From assembly GCA_034336665.1 (NCBI GenBank), contig CM067584.1, positions 496,001 through 560,000 of the forward strand: a DNA stretch of 64,000 nt. Direction: 5' to 3'. Source of the DNA: Luscinia megarhynchos. Its lineage: Eukaryota > Chordata > Aves > Passeriformes > Turdidae. The notes beneath the pieces are model-generated. The model had not been told where the DNA came from. It was given only the letters and a program-made list of their open reading frames with translations, and did no database searches. Both the position numbers and the translations under genes were made by a program. This document shows positions 38,531 through 51,645 of this stretch, in pieces. Position 1 is the stretch's first letter. Every line of letters begins with the position of its first letter.

Positions 38531-39245
38531 TGCCTTAGGTTGCAATTCAGGATGTGGCCAGAAATGTGAATTCTGTCCCCATCTGCTGCAGCCGGGTGGG
38601 GCAGTGACCCTGATCTCCTGGCACATATTTTCTGCTAATGGGCCAGCTTTAAACCAGCTGGGGCAATCATCTTTATCTTTCCACAGCCCATCCTCCCTCC
38701 AGGAGATATCTCCTGATAATGGACATTGAATCCCAGGGCATGACTGATAAAATTACATCATCCCATGGGAGATGCTCCACCCGGGGGAGGAGCCAAACAT
38801 TTCCTACCCAGATAAAAACTGAGATTTTGGACACCAAGGCACCTTCTTTCCACTGGATTCCAGAGGAAAACCAGACCCTTCCACATCATCCCTGGAGCTT
38901 CAGAGGAAAACTGCACCTTCTACAGGAGCACTGCTCCAGCTGAACCACATCTGCCACTGCAGGAGGATGCAGCCACCATTGGATGGGACTGCTGCCAACA
39001 CCCTGAGTGACTGACGGGTGTCAGCTTGGATTCTGACTCTGTCACAGTTGGGATTGTTCTTTGTAATGCTGTATTTCTATTTTAATTTTCCCAGTAAAGA
39101 ACTGTTATTCCTAATTCCCCTATTTTTGCCTGGGAGCCCCTTAATTTCAAAATTACAATAATTTGGAGGGAGGGGGTTTACATTCTCCATTTCAAAGAGA
39201 AACTTCTGCCTTTATTGGCAGACGCCTGTCCTTCAAACCAGGACA
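38531..39245 (+). mobile_element. Solo ERV LTR, 715 bp, second family
   Basis: Bounded TGCCTTAGGTTGC ... AACCAGGACA with a perfect 5-bp target duplication CTGTG (38526-38530 and 39246-39250). TATA-like GATAAAA at 38811-38817 and AGTAAA at 39093-39098 give a plausible U3-R-U5 layout. It is the inverted partner of 17306-18021. No viral coding sequence remains. Confidence 0.9.
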
Positions 39246-40681
39246 CTGTGCCACAGCCTGTCATGGAAACTGGAGAGTTTTCCATCTGCTGAAAACCCAC
39301 TGAAATCATTGCAGTAGCATCTGACACGTTCTTGTTTGTTTTTTTAAGCAGTCCAGCTCAGAAGGTCAAATCCTGAAGTCATCCCCACTTGCCTGCCTCT
39401 GCCTGTCCCTGTCTGGGGAGGGGTTGGGGTGGCTTGGTCCAGACTGCTCCCCTATCTGGAGATAATCCAGCAAAAATAATCCACTTGCAAAATGAAATTA
39501 GTCTGTTTTTTCATTAAAGAGCCCTGTGGAGGCAAAGAGTCTGTCCAGTAAAGGCAGGAGGGGGAGTTGCTGGCAGAGCTGTCATGTGGGTCCTGGGTGC
39601 TCTGAGAGCCTCCTGTGCCAGCAGCCCCTCCCCAGACATAGCAGCAAACCCTTGCTGCTCCTCTGCAGCTGTAGGAGAATCTCCTAAGATGATTTTTCTG
39701 GGGACTGAGGAAATTTGCCTTGACCCAGATAACACAGAGAAATGCAGTTTTAATTCCTGGCTGTGGCAGTGGGTGAACTGAGGGTATATGTGACACCCTC
39801 AGCCATCAGAGGCAAAAAAAAACCCCAAGAAAAGTGTTCAGCAATTTTGTCCTGGGTCCCTCTGTCTTTACATGTGGTTCTGCTGCTGCTCGCTGTGGTC
39901 TGACACAACTGAATGATGAAGAAACCCAGGATTAATTCCTGTTAGCAGATTCCTGGTCCTTTAAACATCCAAATGTTCTCTAGAGCAGGCAGGGTCTCCT
40001 GGCCATGGTGCTGCAGCATCATCTCCCAGGTTCCTGCAGCACCAGAAGGCTCCTGCTCCCCCCCAGTGCCATTTTCCAGCCCAGATTTCCCTGCTTGGTG
40101 GATTTGCCAACTCCAGAGGGCTCAGTCCCTGAGGAGCAGCAGGAGCCGTGTCTGGGCACAGCTGCCACGGCATCCTGCCCTCTGTGCCCTGCAGGGAGGT
40201 TTTTGGAACACTTCCCACCCTTCCAAGGGATTTCTGGCTGCAGCAGCTTGGCTGACTCAGGCACGGGCTGAGCCAAGTGTGGGACCACCCAGGCCATCAG
40301 CCTCATCCACTGGGACACATTTTTACATTCCCACAACACCAAATTAAATAAATAAGAAACAGGCCCGAATGTGAGGGAGGAAAAAGAAGGCACAGACTGC
40401 TGGAGAGCAGCCAGAGAATGCCTTGGTTGAGCAGGATGAGCACAGATCCTGGAGGAGCTGCAGGGACCGTGCTGGTTTGAGGATCTCTGGTCAGTCTTGG
40501 CAGGCAGGGGTCGTGCAGCACCATAAACAATTCCCAGAGAGTCCAAAGCCAGGCTGGGAGAAGGAATTGTGACACGTCTGAGCTGCCACAGCACAACAGC
40601 TCCAGGACCAGGGAGGGGAAAGCACAGCATCACTGCTGGGGCTGCCAGGGAGGGAGGAAAGCTTCTGCTGGCCCCGGGGGT

Positions 40682-41355
40682 GGGACATGGGGACAGGAGG
40701 GACATGGGAACATATGGGTACAAGGACATGGGGGACACAGGGACACAGGGACACAGGGACATGAGTGACACAGGGACACAGGGACGGGGACACAGGGACA
40801 CAGGGACACAGGGACACAGGGACATGAGGGACACAAGAAACACAGGGACACAGGGACTGGGGGACATGAGGGACACAGGGACACAAGGACACAGACACAG
40901 GGACATGAGTGACACAAGAAACACAGGGACACAAGGACATGAGGGACACAGGGACATGAGTGACACAAGGACACAGGGACACAGGGACACAGGGACTGAG
41001 GGACACAGGGACACAGGGACACAGGGACATGAGGGACACAGGGACATGAGTGACACAAGAAACACAGGGACACAGGGACACAAGGACACAGAGACAGAGG
41101 GACAGAGGGTCATAGGGACACAAGGACACAGGGACACAGGGACACAGGGACACAGGGACACGGGGACACAGAGACTGAGGGACTGAGGGACACGGGGACA
41201 CAGGGACACAGGGACACAGGGACAGGGACACAGGGACACAGAGACACAGGGACACGGGGACACAGGGACACAGGGACACAGGGACACAGGGACAGGAACA
41301 CAGGGACACAGGGACACAGGGACTGAGGGACACAGGGACACAGGGACAGGGACAT
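40682..41355. repeat. (GGGACACA)n octanucleotide array
   Basis: GGGACACA units with inserts such as GGGACATGAGTGACACAAGA and GGGACTGAGGGACA, about 80 units. Runs of G3 separated by five bases. The - strand gives open [12 protein letters not shown] frames from the repeat. Confidence 0.96.
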
Positions 41356-42127
41356 GTGGCACAGGTGACACTGCTAGGGTGTGCAGGGCAGAGTTCCTGA
41401 GCTCCTGCTGGGGGGTTCAAGTCACCTCTTGCCACCTCTTATCACCTCTTGTCACCTCTCTAGGTCTGCTGGGGTGTTTAAGGAAGGAGAGTGCTGAGTC
41501 CCCAGAGGAAATATTTTTGTTTCCCTACAAAGTATTTCAGACCTAGGCTTTACACAAGGGAGCTTTATTGGTTATATTTGTTTGAAAACAACAACAGCAA
41601 ATTATTTATCTGAAAAGAATACTTACTGACAATTGTGGTCTGGCCAAAACTGAAAAATAAACCATTTCTTCTCCCTCCCCTCTGCCCACTTTTTTTAGTT
41701 TCTTTTTATCAGAGGCCTTTTTAAGGTCTAATGTATTTTTCAAGCTGACAACTGTTACTTTATGCTCTGCTGCAGACATCTAAAGCATCTTGGCAGGGTC
41801 ACATTTCCAGACAGCCTCACTGACCCCTTCTCTAGAGGCCCAGATGGGTGCTCATGGCTGGAGGCTCAGGGTGTTTTTTGGAGACTTTCCTCCCAGTTCT
41901 CCCAGTGCCAGCTGGGTACAACATCCCTCAGTGACGGGAGCTCTGCTGCCACCAGAGTGGTGGCCCTGGTCCTCGGTGCCTCCTGCTGCAGACAAACCCC
42001 ACCAGGAGCTAAATTAGTTCAGTGCAGTCCTCTGGAATAATTCTGAGCTAAAGCAACAGGGAAGGGGTCTGAGCTCAATTGGGGTGGTTTCAGCAGGGTC
42101 AAGGAAATTTCTGAGATGTTCCTTTCA

Positions 42128-42736
42128 TGATAATTGATAAAAGATTCGTGTTAATCATAGAAGTATTGAGGTTTGTATAAACCAGAATACTTAGGTCTGA
42201 AGCGAAGCATGACGCTAGATAAAGGAAAATATATGATTAAATCATTCTGGTTTAAATCCCCCTGTTATGAATATTATGTTTTCTAAATAAGTTGTATCTA
42301 CTACCAGCTTGCAAAACCAGACTTTCCGATAGTCTGATAGATTTTGCAAGCTCAGGCTCGCTGCCTTTGTTCGATCAATGCTGTCTATCTGTAAAACCAG
42401 ACTTCCCGATTTTCACTGGTTTTATCTGCCAAGACCAGATGGTTATCTATGAGACCTGACAAATCACTCAGAGACTTCACATGGCCCAGAGACTTCACGG
42501 ATGTTTTTTGACCAGCACTGCTTACCTGGCAAAAATGAGACAGCAAAAAAGCAACAATTATCGATTACGATGAGAAAAGCAGACTATAAAGAGAAGCTGC
42601 AAACCGAAGTTGCACGGAGCGTGGAGTGGGCAGTGACCCCTCACGTTTTCCCCAGCGCTGCTTTGCTCGGTCTATATAAAATAAAGCAATCTCAATTTTG
42701 CTGAATATCGGGACTTGTTGTTTCTCATTTATAACA
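42128..42736 (+). mobile_element. Solo ERV LTR, 609 bp, inverted partner of the 10.9-kb copy
   Basis: Begins TGATAATTGATAAAAG and ends CTCATTTATAACA. TATATAAA at 42673-42680 overlaps AATAAA at 42680-42685, close to the 3' end as in the partner copy. Flanks CTTTCA and GTTTCC share only TTTC, so the target duplication is decayed or the ends were altered. LTR only. Confidence 0.87.
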
Positions 42737-43207
42737 GTTTCCCTGTGCTCCTCTCTGTGTTTGGAGAAAAAGCCTTTGGTTCCAGTGGTGCCAGCTGGGC
42801 TTGCTCAGAGCTGGCAGAGAGGGGACAGGGAATGGGAACCCCCGTGTGGCGGTGGAGAGGGCAGAGCAGGGGACAGACTGCCCGTGTCCTTCACCCTTTC
42901 CCCTCCTCTCCCCATTCATTTCCTGGCCAGAAATTCCTGACTGCTTTTCCCGGCCTCTCTGCTGCTGGAGGAATGTGATTTAGTTACAGTGAATTCCGCG
43001 GGGAGACAGCGAGGCAGCATCATCTGCGCTGGGGATGTCTGTCCGTCTGTCTGTCCGTCTGCAGCCACCTCGGTGATAAATCTCTGCACTGCAGCCCCAG
43101 GATGTTGATTTGGTTTGGATTTGCTCCTCCTCGCCCCTCTATGCAGCAGGGAAGGGAGGGATGAGCTGCGGGATTCTGCCGGATCCCAGAGCTGCTGCCC
43201 CCTCTGC

Positions 43208-43752
43208 GGGGAGATGGAGGAGCTGGGGGTCTGTGCTCAGCAGGAATGGGATGGGGTCTGTGCTCAGCAGGAATGGGATGGGGTCTGTGCCCAGCAGGAA
43301 TGGGATGGGGTCTGTGCCCAGCAGGAATGGGATGGGGTCTGTGCTCAGCAGGAATGGGATGGGGTCTGTGCCCAGCAGGAATGGGATGGGGTCTGTGGGT
43401 CAGGCAGGAATGGGATGGGGTCTGTGCCCAGCAGGAATGGGATGGGGTCTGTGCTCAGCAGGAATGGGATGGGGTCTGTGGGTCAGGCAGGAATGGGATG
43501 GGGTCTGTGCTCAGCAGGAATGGGATGGGGGTCTGTGGGTCAGGCAGGAATGGGATGGGGGTCTGTGCCCAGCAGGAATGGGATGGGGGTCTGTGCTCAG
43601 CAGGAATGGGGATGGGGGTCTGTGGGTCAGGCAGGAATGGGATGGGGTCTGTGCTCAGCAGGAATGGGGATGGGGTCTGTGGGTCAGGCAGGAATGGGGA
43701 TGGGGTCTGTAGCCCAGCAGGAATGGGATGGGGTCTGTGCTCAGCAGGAATG
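43208..43752. repeat. 27-bp minisatellite
   Basis: About 20 units of CTGTGCTCAGCAGGAATGGG-ATGGGGT, with CTGTGCCCAGCAGG and CTGTGGGTCAGGCAGG variants and occasional one-base GGGGG expansion. Very low divergence. Confidence 0.95.
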
Positions 43753-44324
43753 GGAGCTGCTGTGGAGCTCTCAGGAGCTGCTGTGGAGATCTCAGTGGGG
43801 TTTCCCAGGAGCTGCTGTGGAGATCTCAGTGGCGTTTTGGGCTGGGTTGGGGTGTTTGTGACTAACTGGGCTCTTGAACAAAGTGCAGGACTGTTCAGCC
43901 GGGCTCTTGTGACAAAGCCACCCCCAGGACTGAGGGCCCAGCCACAAGGAGCCACAAGGGGGGAAATTTGGCCCTCAGAAGTGTCACTGAGGGATGGGGG
44001 AGCAGGGAGGGGTGAGCTTGGCTTTGCTCCCGGGGCTGCAGAAGCCAAGGAGGGAAGGAAGCTCCGAGGAGAGACAAACTGGCATTTCTAAAGCAAAGCA
44101 CTCCACTTCTGGCAATTGCTCTAAAAACCAAGATCATGTTTGGAGACTTTTATTGTTTAAAACCTACAAACAAGACAAGAACTCCGGTGCTAAGCACAGC
44201 CAGTGAGCAGAGTGGCCTCTGAGTGTCCCACCTCCCCAGGGTGGCTCCAGGCTTTGTTCAGTGCTAAATGCTCACATTTGGGTGCTGCTTGGGCTGTGGA
44301 GCAGAGGGGCCTGGGCTGAGCCAG

Positions 44325-44515
44325 GGGTGCTGTGACCCTTGGGCTGGTGTCACCCTGGAGATGGTGTCACCCCAGAGCTGGTGTCACCCTGGGCATGGTG
44401 TCACCCTTGGGGTGGCATCACCTCAGTGCCAATGTCACTTTTGGGCTGGTGTCACCCCAGGGCCAGTGTCACCCCAGGGCCAGTGTCACCCCCAGGGCCA
44501 GTGTCACCCCGGCAG
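44325..44515. repeat. 17-19-bp tandem array
   Basis: About ten copies of GGGCTGGTGTCACCCCA / GGGCCAGTGTCACCCCA, some with GGAGATGG or GGCATGG in place of the lead. Moderately diverged on the left, clean on the right. Confidence 0.9.
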
Positions 44516-45566
44516 GTCTGGCTGTCCCCGCTCACCCTGGCTCCTGCTCCTGGTGGCCCTCGGGCGCTGCAGCAGCTCTGGGCAGTGCTGGTGCTCAGTC
44601 TCTGGAGGCAGCGATGCGATCGACCTGCAAAAGGGACAGACAGCCATAAAAACAGCAGCCCCGGGACAGGGAGTGATCCACTGAACAGGGACACGAAAAA
44701 CAGCAGCCCCTGCCTGGCCTGGCTGGGCTCCTGTGGGCACATCCTGGAGCCACTTCATCCACCCACAGAGGCACTCGGTGCATCCAAGGCTTCAGGCTCT
44801 GTCTGAGCATTCCTGAGGGAGGGGAAGTGGCTGTGCCAGTCTCAGGAGAGGAGGATGATGAGAACGGCCCTCCTGTGTCAGCAAGGGCTGTCACACCTTC
44901 CCTGGCTCACAGAAACCTGTCCCTCCTCCTGCTTTGGCCCAGTGGGAATTTTTCCTGCGTGCTTCCTACCCAGCTTTGTGCAGCTCTGGAATCCCCCTGA
45001 GCTGGGGGGTGATGGCTGGAAGGTTTTGTGTCTCCAGGGAGGTTGGGGTTACCCCCTGAGCAGGGGCACCAGGCAGGGCAGGGCAGCTGGGGCTGTCTGG
45101 GCACAGCAGAATTCTCATGGTCAGCAGCTGCAGGCTGGGGAAAGGAGCTGCTGCAGGAAATCAGCAGGAATCTGAGTCCCTGTGTGCTCAGAGTGGCTGT
45201 GCGCTGGCCTCGAGCTGCAGAGGAGTTTTGTGGCCCCAGCTGGCTTTTCCCAGCATCCATGCACTGGTGGGAAGGTGGCTCTGGTCACACAGCCACTCCA
45301 GGCACATCCCTGGGGTTTGCCAATGTCCCCCCGTGAGTCCTGCCCAGCCCCGGGGCCAGAGCAGCCAGCTGGGAGCTGGAGCACAGCAGGGACAGGAGAG
45401 GCAGCCAGTCCTTCCTCCCAGGGATTCCTGCTGGGGACAGGAGAGGCTGTGCCAGCCCTGCAGCACCTGCCTGTCCCCTGCCCTGCCCTGCCCTGCCCTG
45501 CCCTGCTGGGGACACCGAGCTGTGCAGACAGAGCTGGACCAGCCCCTCTGGGGGCCCCTTCCTGGG

Positions 45567-45990
45567 GCAGGGAATGGTGGAGACAGGGAATGGAGGAGCC
45601 AGGGGGGATGGAGGAGAGGAGAGGGAATGGAGGAGCCAGGGGGGATGGAGGAGAGGAGAGGGAATGGAGAGGGGCTGGGAGGGAATGGAGGGGCTGGGAG
45701 GGAATGGAGGAGCTGGGAGGGGATGGAGGAGCTGGGAAGGGGATGGAGGAGCTGGGAGGGAATGGAGGAGCTGGGAGGGAATGGAGGAGCTGGGAGGGGA
45801 TGGAGGAGCTGGAAGGGGATGGAGGAGCTGGGAGGGGATGGAGGAGCTGGAAGGGGATGGAGGAGCTGGGAGGGGATGGAGAGGCTGGGAGGGGATGGAG
45901 GAGCTGGGAGGGGATGGAGGAGCTGGGAGGGAATAGAAGAGCTGGGAGGGGATGGAGAGGGGCTGGGAGGGGATGGAGAGGGGCTGGGAG
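45567..45990. repeat. 19-20-bp purine-rich minisatellite
   Basis: About 20 units of GGATGGAGGAGCTGGGAGG with GGGAATGG, GAGAGGGGCTGG and GCCAGGGGGGATGG forms. Strong purine/pyrimidine strand asymmetry; the complementary strand reads as Ser/Pro/Leu repeats without coding evidence. Confidence 0.95.
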
Positions 45991-46854
45991 GGCCCAGCTG
46001 CTCCCCTGCAGGTTGGCTGATCACTGCTCTTCGGTGCAGCTGGAGTTTCCTGTGCAGGTAATTTGGTAATTTGGTAATTTTGTCCTGAACAGGGAGGCTG
46101 GGTGCCCTCCCCCCAGTCTGGCCAGGCCCCCTGTTCTGGCCCTGTCCTGCACACGGTCCCAGAGCCCTGGGGAGCCTCACTGGGCTGGCTCAGGGCTCTG
46201 ATGGCACTGTCAGTGCCAGTCTGCCCCAGCTCGCTGCCTTGTGGCAGCCTGGGTCCCTGCACAGACTGTTTCAGCTCCTTTCCATAGGAATTTGTAAGGA
46301 CCATGGGAACAGAGTTTATCTGACCTAAACAAGGAAGAATGAGCCTGAGGAGGGGGAAGGAGTCACGTCCTGTCTGATTTGTGGGTCTGATTTCCTGGGG
46401 GGCTGGGTAAACCTCCTGAGCTCTGAATGCACCATCCTGGTGAGACAGCTTTTCTTCCTTCACGTGCTGTATTCCAATCTTTGGATAAATGCACGGGAAC
46501 AGGTCAGGAATGGCCTCTTTTGAAGCACAGGTGGGTTTGGGGCCAGGCTGGCAGAAGCAGCTCTTCTGCTGGGCTGGAGCTGTGCAGGTCCATCCACCTC
46601 TGGCTGTGCCACCAGAGCAGGAGCAGGGCTTGGGCAAGGACAGCACTGTCCCCTGTCTCCTGCAGTGCACTGGGCTGTGCAGAGCTCAGCTGCAACTGGC
46701 CAGGATGTCCCACTGAGGTGAACTCCCATCCCTGGGCAGCATTTTTCCATGTTTTCCATTTTTCCATGTTTCCCAGGACATCCTGACAGCTGCCACTAAA
46801 GCTGAGGCACTTAAAGCCTCAGGGGGCTGATGCTGAAGGTGCTGTGGGACTGTT

Positions 46855-47775
46855 CTGGCCCCAGAGATGCTGCTGTGGCTCTGGGGATGCTATTCTGGCC
46901 CCGGGGATGCTGTTCTGGCCCCGGGGATGCTGTTCTGGCCCCGGGGATGCTGCTGTGGCTCTGGGGATGCTGTTCTGGCCCCGGGGATGCTGTTCTGGCC
47001 CCGGGGATGCTGCTGTGGCTCTGGGGATGCTGTTCTGGCCTCGGGGATGCTGTTCTGGCCCCGGGGATGCTGTTCTGGCTCTGGGGATGCTGTTCTGGCC
47101 TCGGGGATGCTGTTCTGGCCCCGGAGATGCTGTTCTGGCTCTGGGGATGCTGTTCTGGCCCAGGGGATGCTGTTCTGGCCCCGGGGATGCTGCTGTGGCT
47201 CTGGGGATGCTGTTCTGGCCCCGGGGATGCTGTTCTGGCCCCGGGGATGCTGTTCTGGCCCCGGGGATGCTGTTCTGGCCTCGGGGATGCTGTTCTGGCT
47301 CTGGGGATGCTGTTCTGGCTCTGGGGATGCTGTTCTGCCTCTGGGGATGCTGTTCTGGCCTCGGGGATGCTGTTCTGGCCTCTGGGGATGCTGCTGTGGC
47401 TCTGGGGATGCTGTTCTGGCTCTGGGGATGCTGTTCTGGCCTCGGGGATGCTGTTCTGGCTCTGGGGATGCTGCTGTTCTGGCCCGGGGATGCTGTTCTG
47501 GCCTCTGGGGATGCTGTTCTGGCCTCGGGGATGCTGTTCTGGCTCTGGGGGATGCTGCTGTGGCTCTGGGGATGCTGTTCTGGCCCCAGGGATGCTGTTC
47601 TGGCCTCGGGGATGCTGTTCTGGCTCTGGGGATGCTGTTCTGGCCCCTAGGGGATGCTGTTCTGGCTCTGGGGATGCTGTTCTGGCCCCGGGGATGCTGT
47701 TCTGGCCCTGGGGATGCTGTTCTGCCTCTGGGGATGCTGTTCTGGCCCCGGGGAAGCTGTTCTGGCCCCGGGGTG
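46855..47775. repeat. 20-bp minisatellite
   Basis: About 46 copies of CCGGGGATGCTGTTCTGGCC. Variants CTCTGGGG and GCTGTGGCT are arranged in recurring blocks (e.g. 46861-46960 resembles 46961-47020), implying higher-order slippage. Confidence 0.96.
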
Positions 47776-48899
47776 GTTCTTGGGGGCTGCTAAGAGCACC
47801 CAGGTCTCAGGAGCCACAGCTCTCCAGGTCAGGGGTGCAGCTCCCAAGGGTCTCTCAGTGTCTCCTGCTCCTCCCTGTGCACAGGGAGGTGGCTCTGTCA
47901 CCTGCTCTGTCCTCACCCCACGGGCTGGCTGTGGCTATGCCTTTCTGAGGAGGGCAATTAGCAATATTATTGCAATTAGCAATAGCTTTTACCTGTCTGG
48001 GACAAGGAACAGAACAGGTGCTGCTTTACACCATTCTGGAGCAGTCAGTGTAATGCCATTAATTCAAACCAAATGCCTGTGCCTGCCTGAAGTCTCCCTT
48101 GGTTTCTGGGGTTTATTTATCAGCTTGCACAAGACAAACTGCACAGGGTTGAAGGGTTCTGTGCAGTCCTGCTCCCACCTTTCCTTGTGCTCCCATGGCC
48201 ACACTGCAAGTTCCAAGCCCTAGAGAGAGCCTGGGGACCTTTCAGTGCGGGTTCTTGTATAGAGAAGGTCTTTGAGAGGAGAAGCCTGAGCTGCTGCCTT
48301 TGTGTAAGAAAATAAAGGCTGGAGTTTGATGCTGCTGCCCTGAAGAGGTGAAGATCCCTGAGGAAATGAATCCAAGAGGAAGAGGGTGGAATTCCAGACA
48401 GTGTTTTGTCACCATGGGATTCCCTCACAAAGCCAGCCAGGTGTGTTTTACCCTGAGCCTGGTCCCAGCTCAGCCTCACCCACACAGGGCTCCTGGTGGA
48501 AAAGCAACTGAACTTCAGAAGCTGTGCCATGTGGGTCACACTCACTGAGCACGGGCCATGTATGGGCTGTGCTGACTGCAGCTGTCTCTGTGGTGATTAA
48601 ATAAAGTGATTCAATAAGAATTAAGGTAAGGAAACAGCTCTGCCTTAGGGGGATTTCACGGGCTCCTTGTAGAGAGGAAAAAATCACAGTTAGGAAAGGG
48701 CAGGTGAAACATGAGAAATGAAATACAGGCTGCATCTCTGACCTGCAAACAGCCTTACTGGTCAGGAGAGGGGCAAGTTAAGCCCTGAGGTTTTCTGCTT
48801 TGTACATCCAGCCCTTACCTTCTCCCAGGGGTTACCTCTGTTCTCAATGGATTTAACTAAAGACCAGTAATTCCATTTGTTTTATGTAGGGCACTTGAT

Positions 48900-48905
48900 T
48901 TTATT
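48900..48905 (-). terminator. Candidate distal GFPT1 polyadenylation hexamer AATAAA
   Basis: The - strand reads TTTGAATAAAATCAAG here, preceded by a T-rich, UTR-like stretch (48905-49010). It is the last hexamer before the sequence turns into unrelated intergenic material. A competing hexamer lies at about 51603-51608. The downstream region is not strongly GT-rich, which lowers confidence. Confidence 0.45.
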
Positions 48906-50843
48906 CAAAGGGTGAGATACAAAAAAATTACGCAAAGAGACAAAAACCAAATTATAGAACACTACAGACAAAAGTAAGACATCTTCTGCATACAGCACAC
49001 AACAGAAACAGGTACAGTCTGGTCCCCACAACCCAAGCCAGCTGGATATGTACAGCAGAGGCAGAGAATCTACAAGGGAGGAAACGTGGGTTTGCCACTC
49101 AAATGTCTATTTACAGAAATTGAATTGAAGGCAAAGAGTTTTCTTTCTTTCTTTTTTTTTTTTCCAACCCAAATACTTCTGTTTCTTCTTCTTCCTGTTT
49201 CTGGTGAGGAGGAGGGACTCCATGCTTTGAGGCAAGTTTGGTACATTCAGGTAGGATCTAAAATTAGCCACAGCTAAACACTGACCGGCTACTTAAGCTA
49301 CTTAATTCCAGTCCCTCCCTCCATCCAACACGGCCACCAGGCACCTGCTGATGGCATCAAGGACTCCCAGGGACAGCCAGGGAGGGGAAGGGCCCAGCTC
49401 TGCACTGGTGTGGGCTTGCTTTGTGCCTGCAGAGGCTTCACTCTGCAGCTCAGGCAGAGCTCAGTGGCTGGGCTGGGCTGGAGGCTCCAGACTGAGGGTT
49501 CTGGTGGCACCCATGAGCTCCAGCCCACTGGAGCTGGGAAAGGCTCTGGCTTGGCTCTCTCAGCACAGGGGGTTGAGCCTGACCCAACACAGGGTGTCCA
49601 GGCAGCTTTTTGGACAGAAGGGGCCCCCATCTCACACAGGAGATGGCCCTGCCCAGGGACAGCCCCAGGCACTGATGGGCTCTTGGGAAGAACTGCAGAG
49701 TGCTGCCTATGTCAAATCTCGGAGAAAACTGCCCACAGCCCTTCTGCAGCAGAGCCAGGAGGGACAAAAAACCCTTTCTGGCTGCAGCATGTTCCATGTG
49801 CAGCCTAATTTCCATGTGTGGAATCTGAGAACTGCCAGGCAGAAACATGTGCTGAGCTGGGAGCTCTCTGGTCTTTGGTCATTAAACCCCCCCAAGACCT
49901 CAGGGCTTCCCTCTGAGTCTCTGCAGGTGAGAACAGAGTTACTCACAACAAAATAAACTGTGACCCAAGTGGGCAGGAATAGGAGCTGCTATCCCAGATG
50001 GCAAAGGCCTTGATTTGTATTTCATATTTACCTGTGGCTCAATTTTAGAGACAGGGCTACTGAATTTTTCAACACCTCAGTGAGGAAGGAGAGAATTTCA
50101 CTGGCTCAGTAAGCAAAACATTCATTTGGGAGAGCAGAAGACTGACTGGCTGTTAATAAATACCACGAGACATCCTAAAAGCTTTCTAGGGAAAAGAGAA
50201 ACATCATCTGTTCATCGAAATGCAACACGTGGACAAAATGAGGTAAGGAAAGCTAAAAAGAGTCCTTTGTACATTCTCACTTCACACTCCATGGCAACAA
50301 CAACAACAAGGAGATGCTTAACAGGTTCCTCAGCAGAGGAATTCTTCATACAGGTGTGCTCCAGAGCACCCTTTGGGACTGACCCACCAGCCTCACTGCC
50401 ACAGCTCTGAGCCCTCAGCCTGGGCAGGCAGAGTGGGACACCCAGGCAGGAGCAGGGGTGGGCACTACCTGCTCCCCTGACCCACCAATGCCTCCAGCTG
50501 CAAGGAACAAGGATTTCTCTGGCACAGCACAAAGCCAGAGAGCTCAGCACGACCCCTACAGCTCCACTGTCAGCCTGGACATTTCTAACTCAGACTCCTG
50601 CTCTTTGGTCTCTTGGTACACAGCTCTCACCAACATGTAACAGCCTGCACTACCAAACTTCTGCTACCAGCTTGTGTTCACCCTGAGCAAGGCAGGGTAA
50701 GAGCAATGCTGGCTGCAGGCACAGAAAAAGGGCCTCAGATAATTCCCTTGTGGGGCTGCTTCACATGAGATCCTGCTCTGAGAACAAAGGAGGGGACACT
50801 GCACATCCTGTGCCAGGGGAGCCAGGGGACCCAGCCCTGCACA

Positions 50844-50876
50844 GAGGAGGAGGAGGAGGAGGAGGAGGAGGAGGAG
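50844..50876. repeat. (GGA)n microsatellite
   Basis: Eleven perfect GGA/GAG triplets. On the - strand, the sense of the candidate GFPT1 3' UTR, it reads (TCC)n. Confidence 0.95.
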
Positions 50877-51645
50877 CTGTCCCCACCTGTGAGCATTGCA
50901 CAGCCCTGTTTTTTCCCTAAGGACAATTGTCACCCTCCAGTGAAGCAGGGAGGGCTACAGGCCATGTTTAGGCAGAGGCTGGCACAAGGCAGTGCCTCAC
51001 ACACAGCATCTGCTGAACTAAAATGCAGCATTTGCCACTTTGTTCTTAAACAGACACTGGCAGCACAATGTGCTCATAAATTAATAGTCTGAATATGGCA
51101 GATTAATAAACACATACACTGGCTTGGAGAAGCTGTTTCCAGGCACACAGCATTTCACTCTCATCAAGAACTGAGCCTCGAGCTGACACTGCACTGAAGT
51201 GGAAGAGTCCCTGTGGGTCCATACAAAGCCGAAGTGGCAGTCCGTGGGCACACCTTGCTCATGGAGCAGCCTGGGTGACCGTGCCACCCTGTGCCAGGGG
51301 AGCTGGGGCTGGCAGGGCACTGGCAGTCCCCAAGCACTGCATCGGCTAAAGCCACTTTTCAGGGGCAGTAAATGACTGGAATATTCACCAGCACCATTTT
51401 ATACCTCGTGGCATGGTTTTACAGTGCCTGTGTACAGCTAATTCAAAACCCAGCAAGATGGGAGGAAATTCACCTTTTCACATTGGGAAATACATAACAA
51501 CTGCCTTTGATGACTCTGAAAAAATCAGGTTTTGAGCCCTGATGATACATTTTGTGTCATTTTTGATTCTCTTCAAGCTTGTTATAGAAATATTACCGAG
51601 GTATTTATTTCTGTTGTGTGTATGGAACCTTCTTATCCTCTTCAG

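Larger units (their letters stand above)
34276..48884. other. Interval between the ANTXR1 and GFPT1 3' ends
   Basis: Tail-to-tail interval of about 14.6 kb with no recognisable gene. It holds a CR1 end, two solo LTRs and arrays at 40682, 43208, 44325, 45567, 46855 and a short (CCCTG)n at 45477-45506. In 34883-38525, 39251-40681, 41356-42121, 42737-43207, 43753-44324, 44516-45476, 45991-46854 and 47776-48884 nothing else stands out. Confidence 0.7.

Noticed and set aside
40019..41435. Cys/Pro-rich open frames on -, resembling keratin-associated proteins
   Set aside because: Derived from the (GGGACACA)n array; no conserved ends or splice signals.
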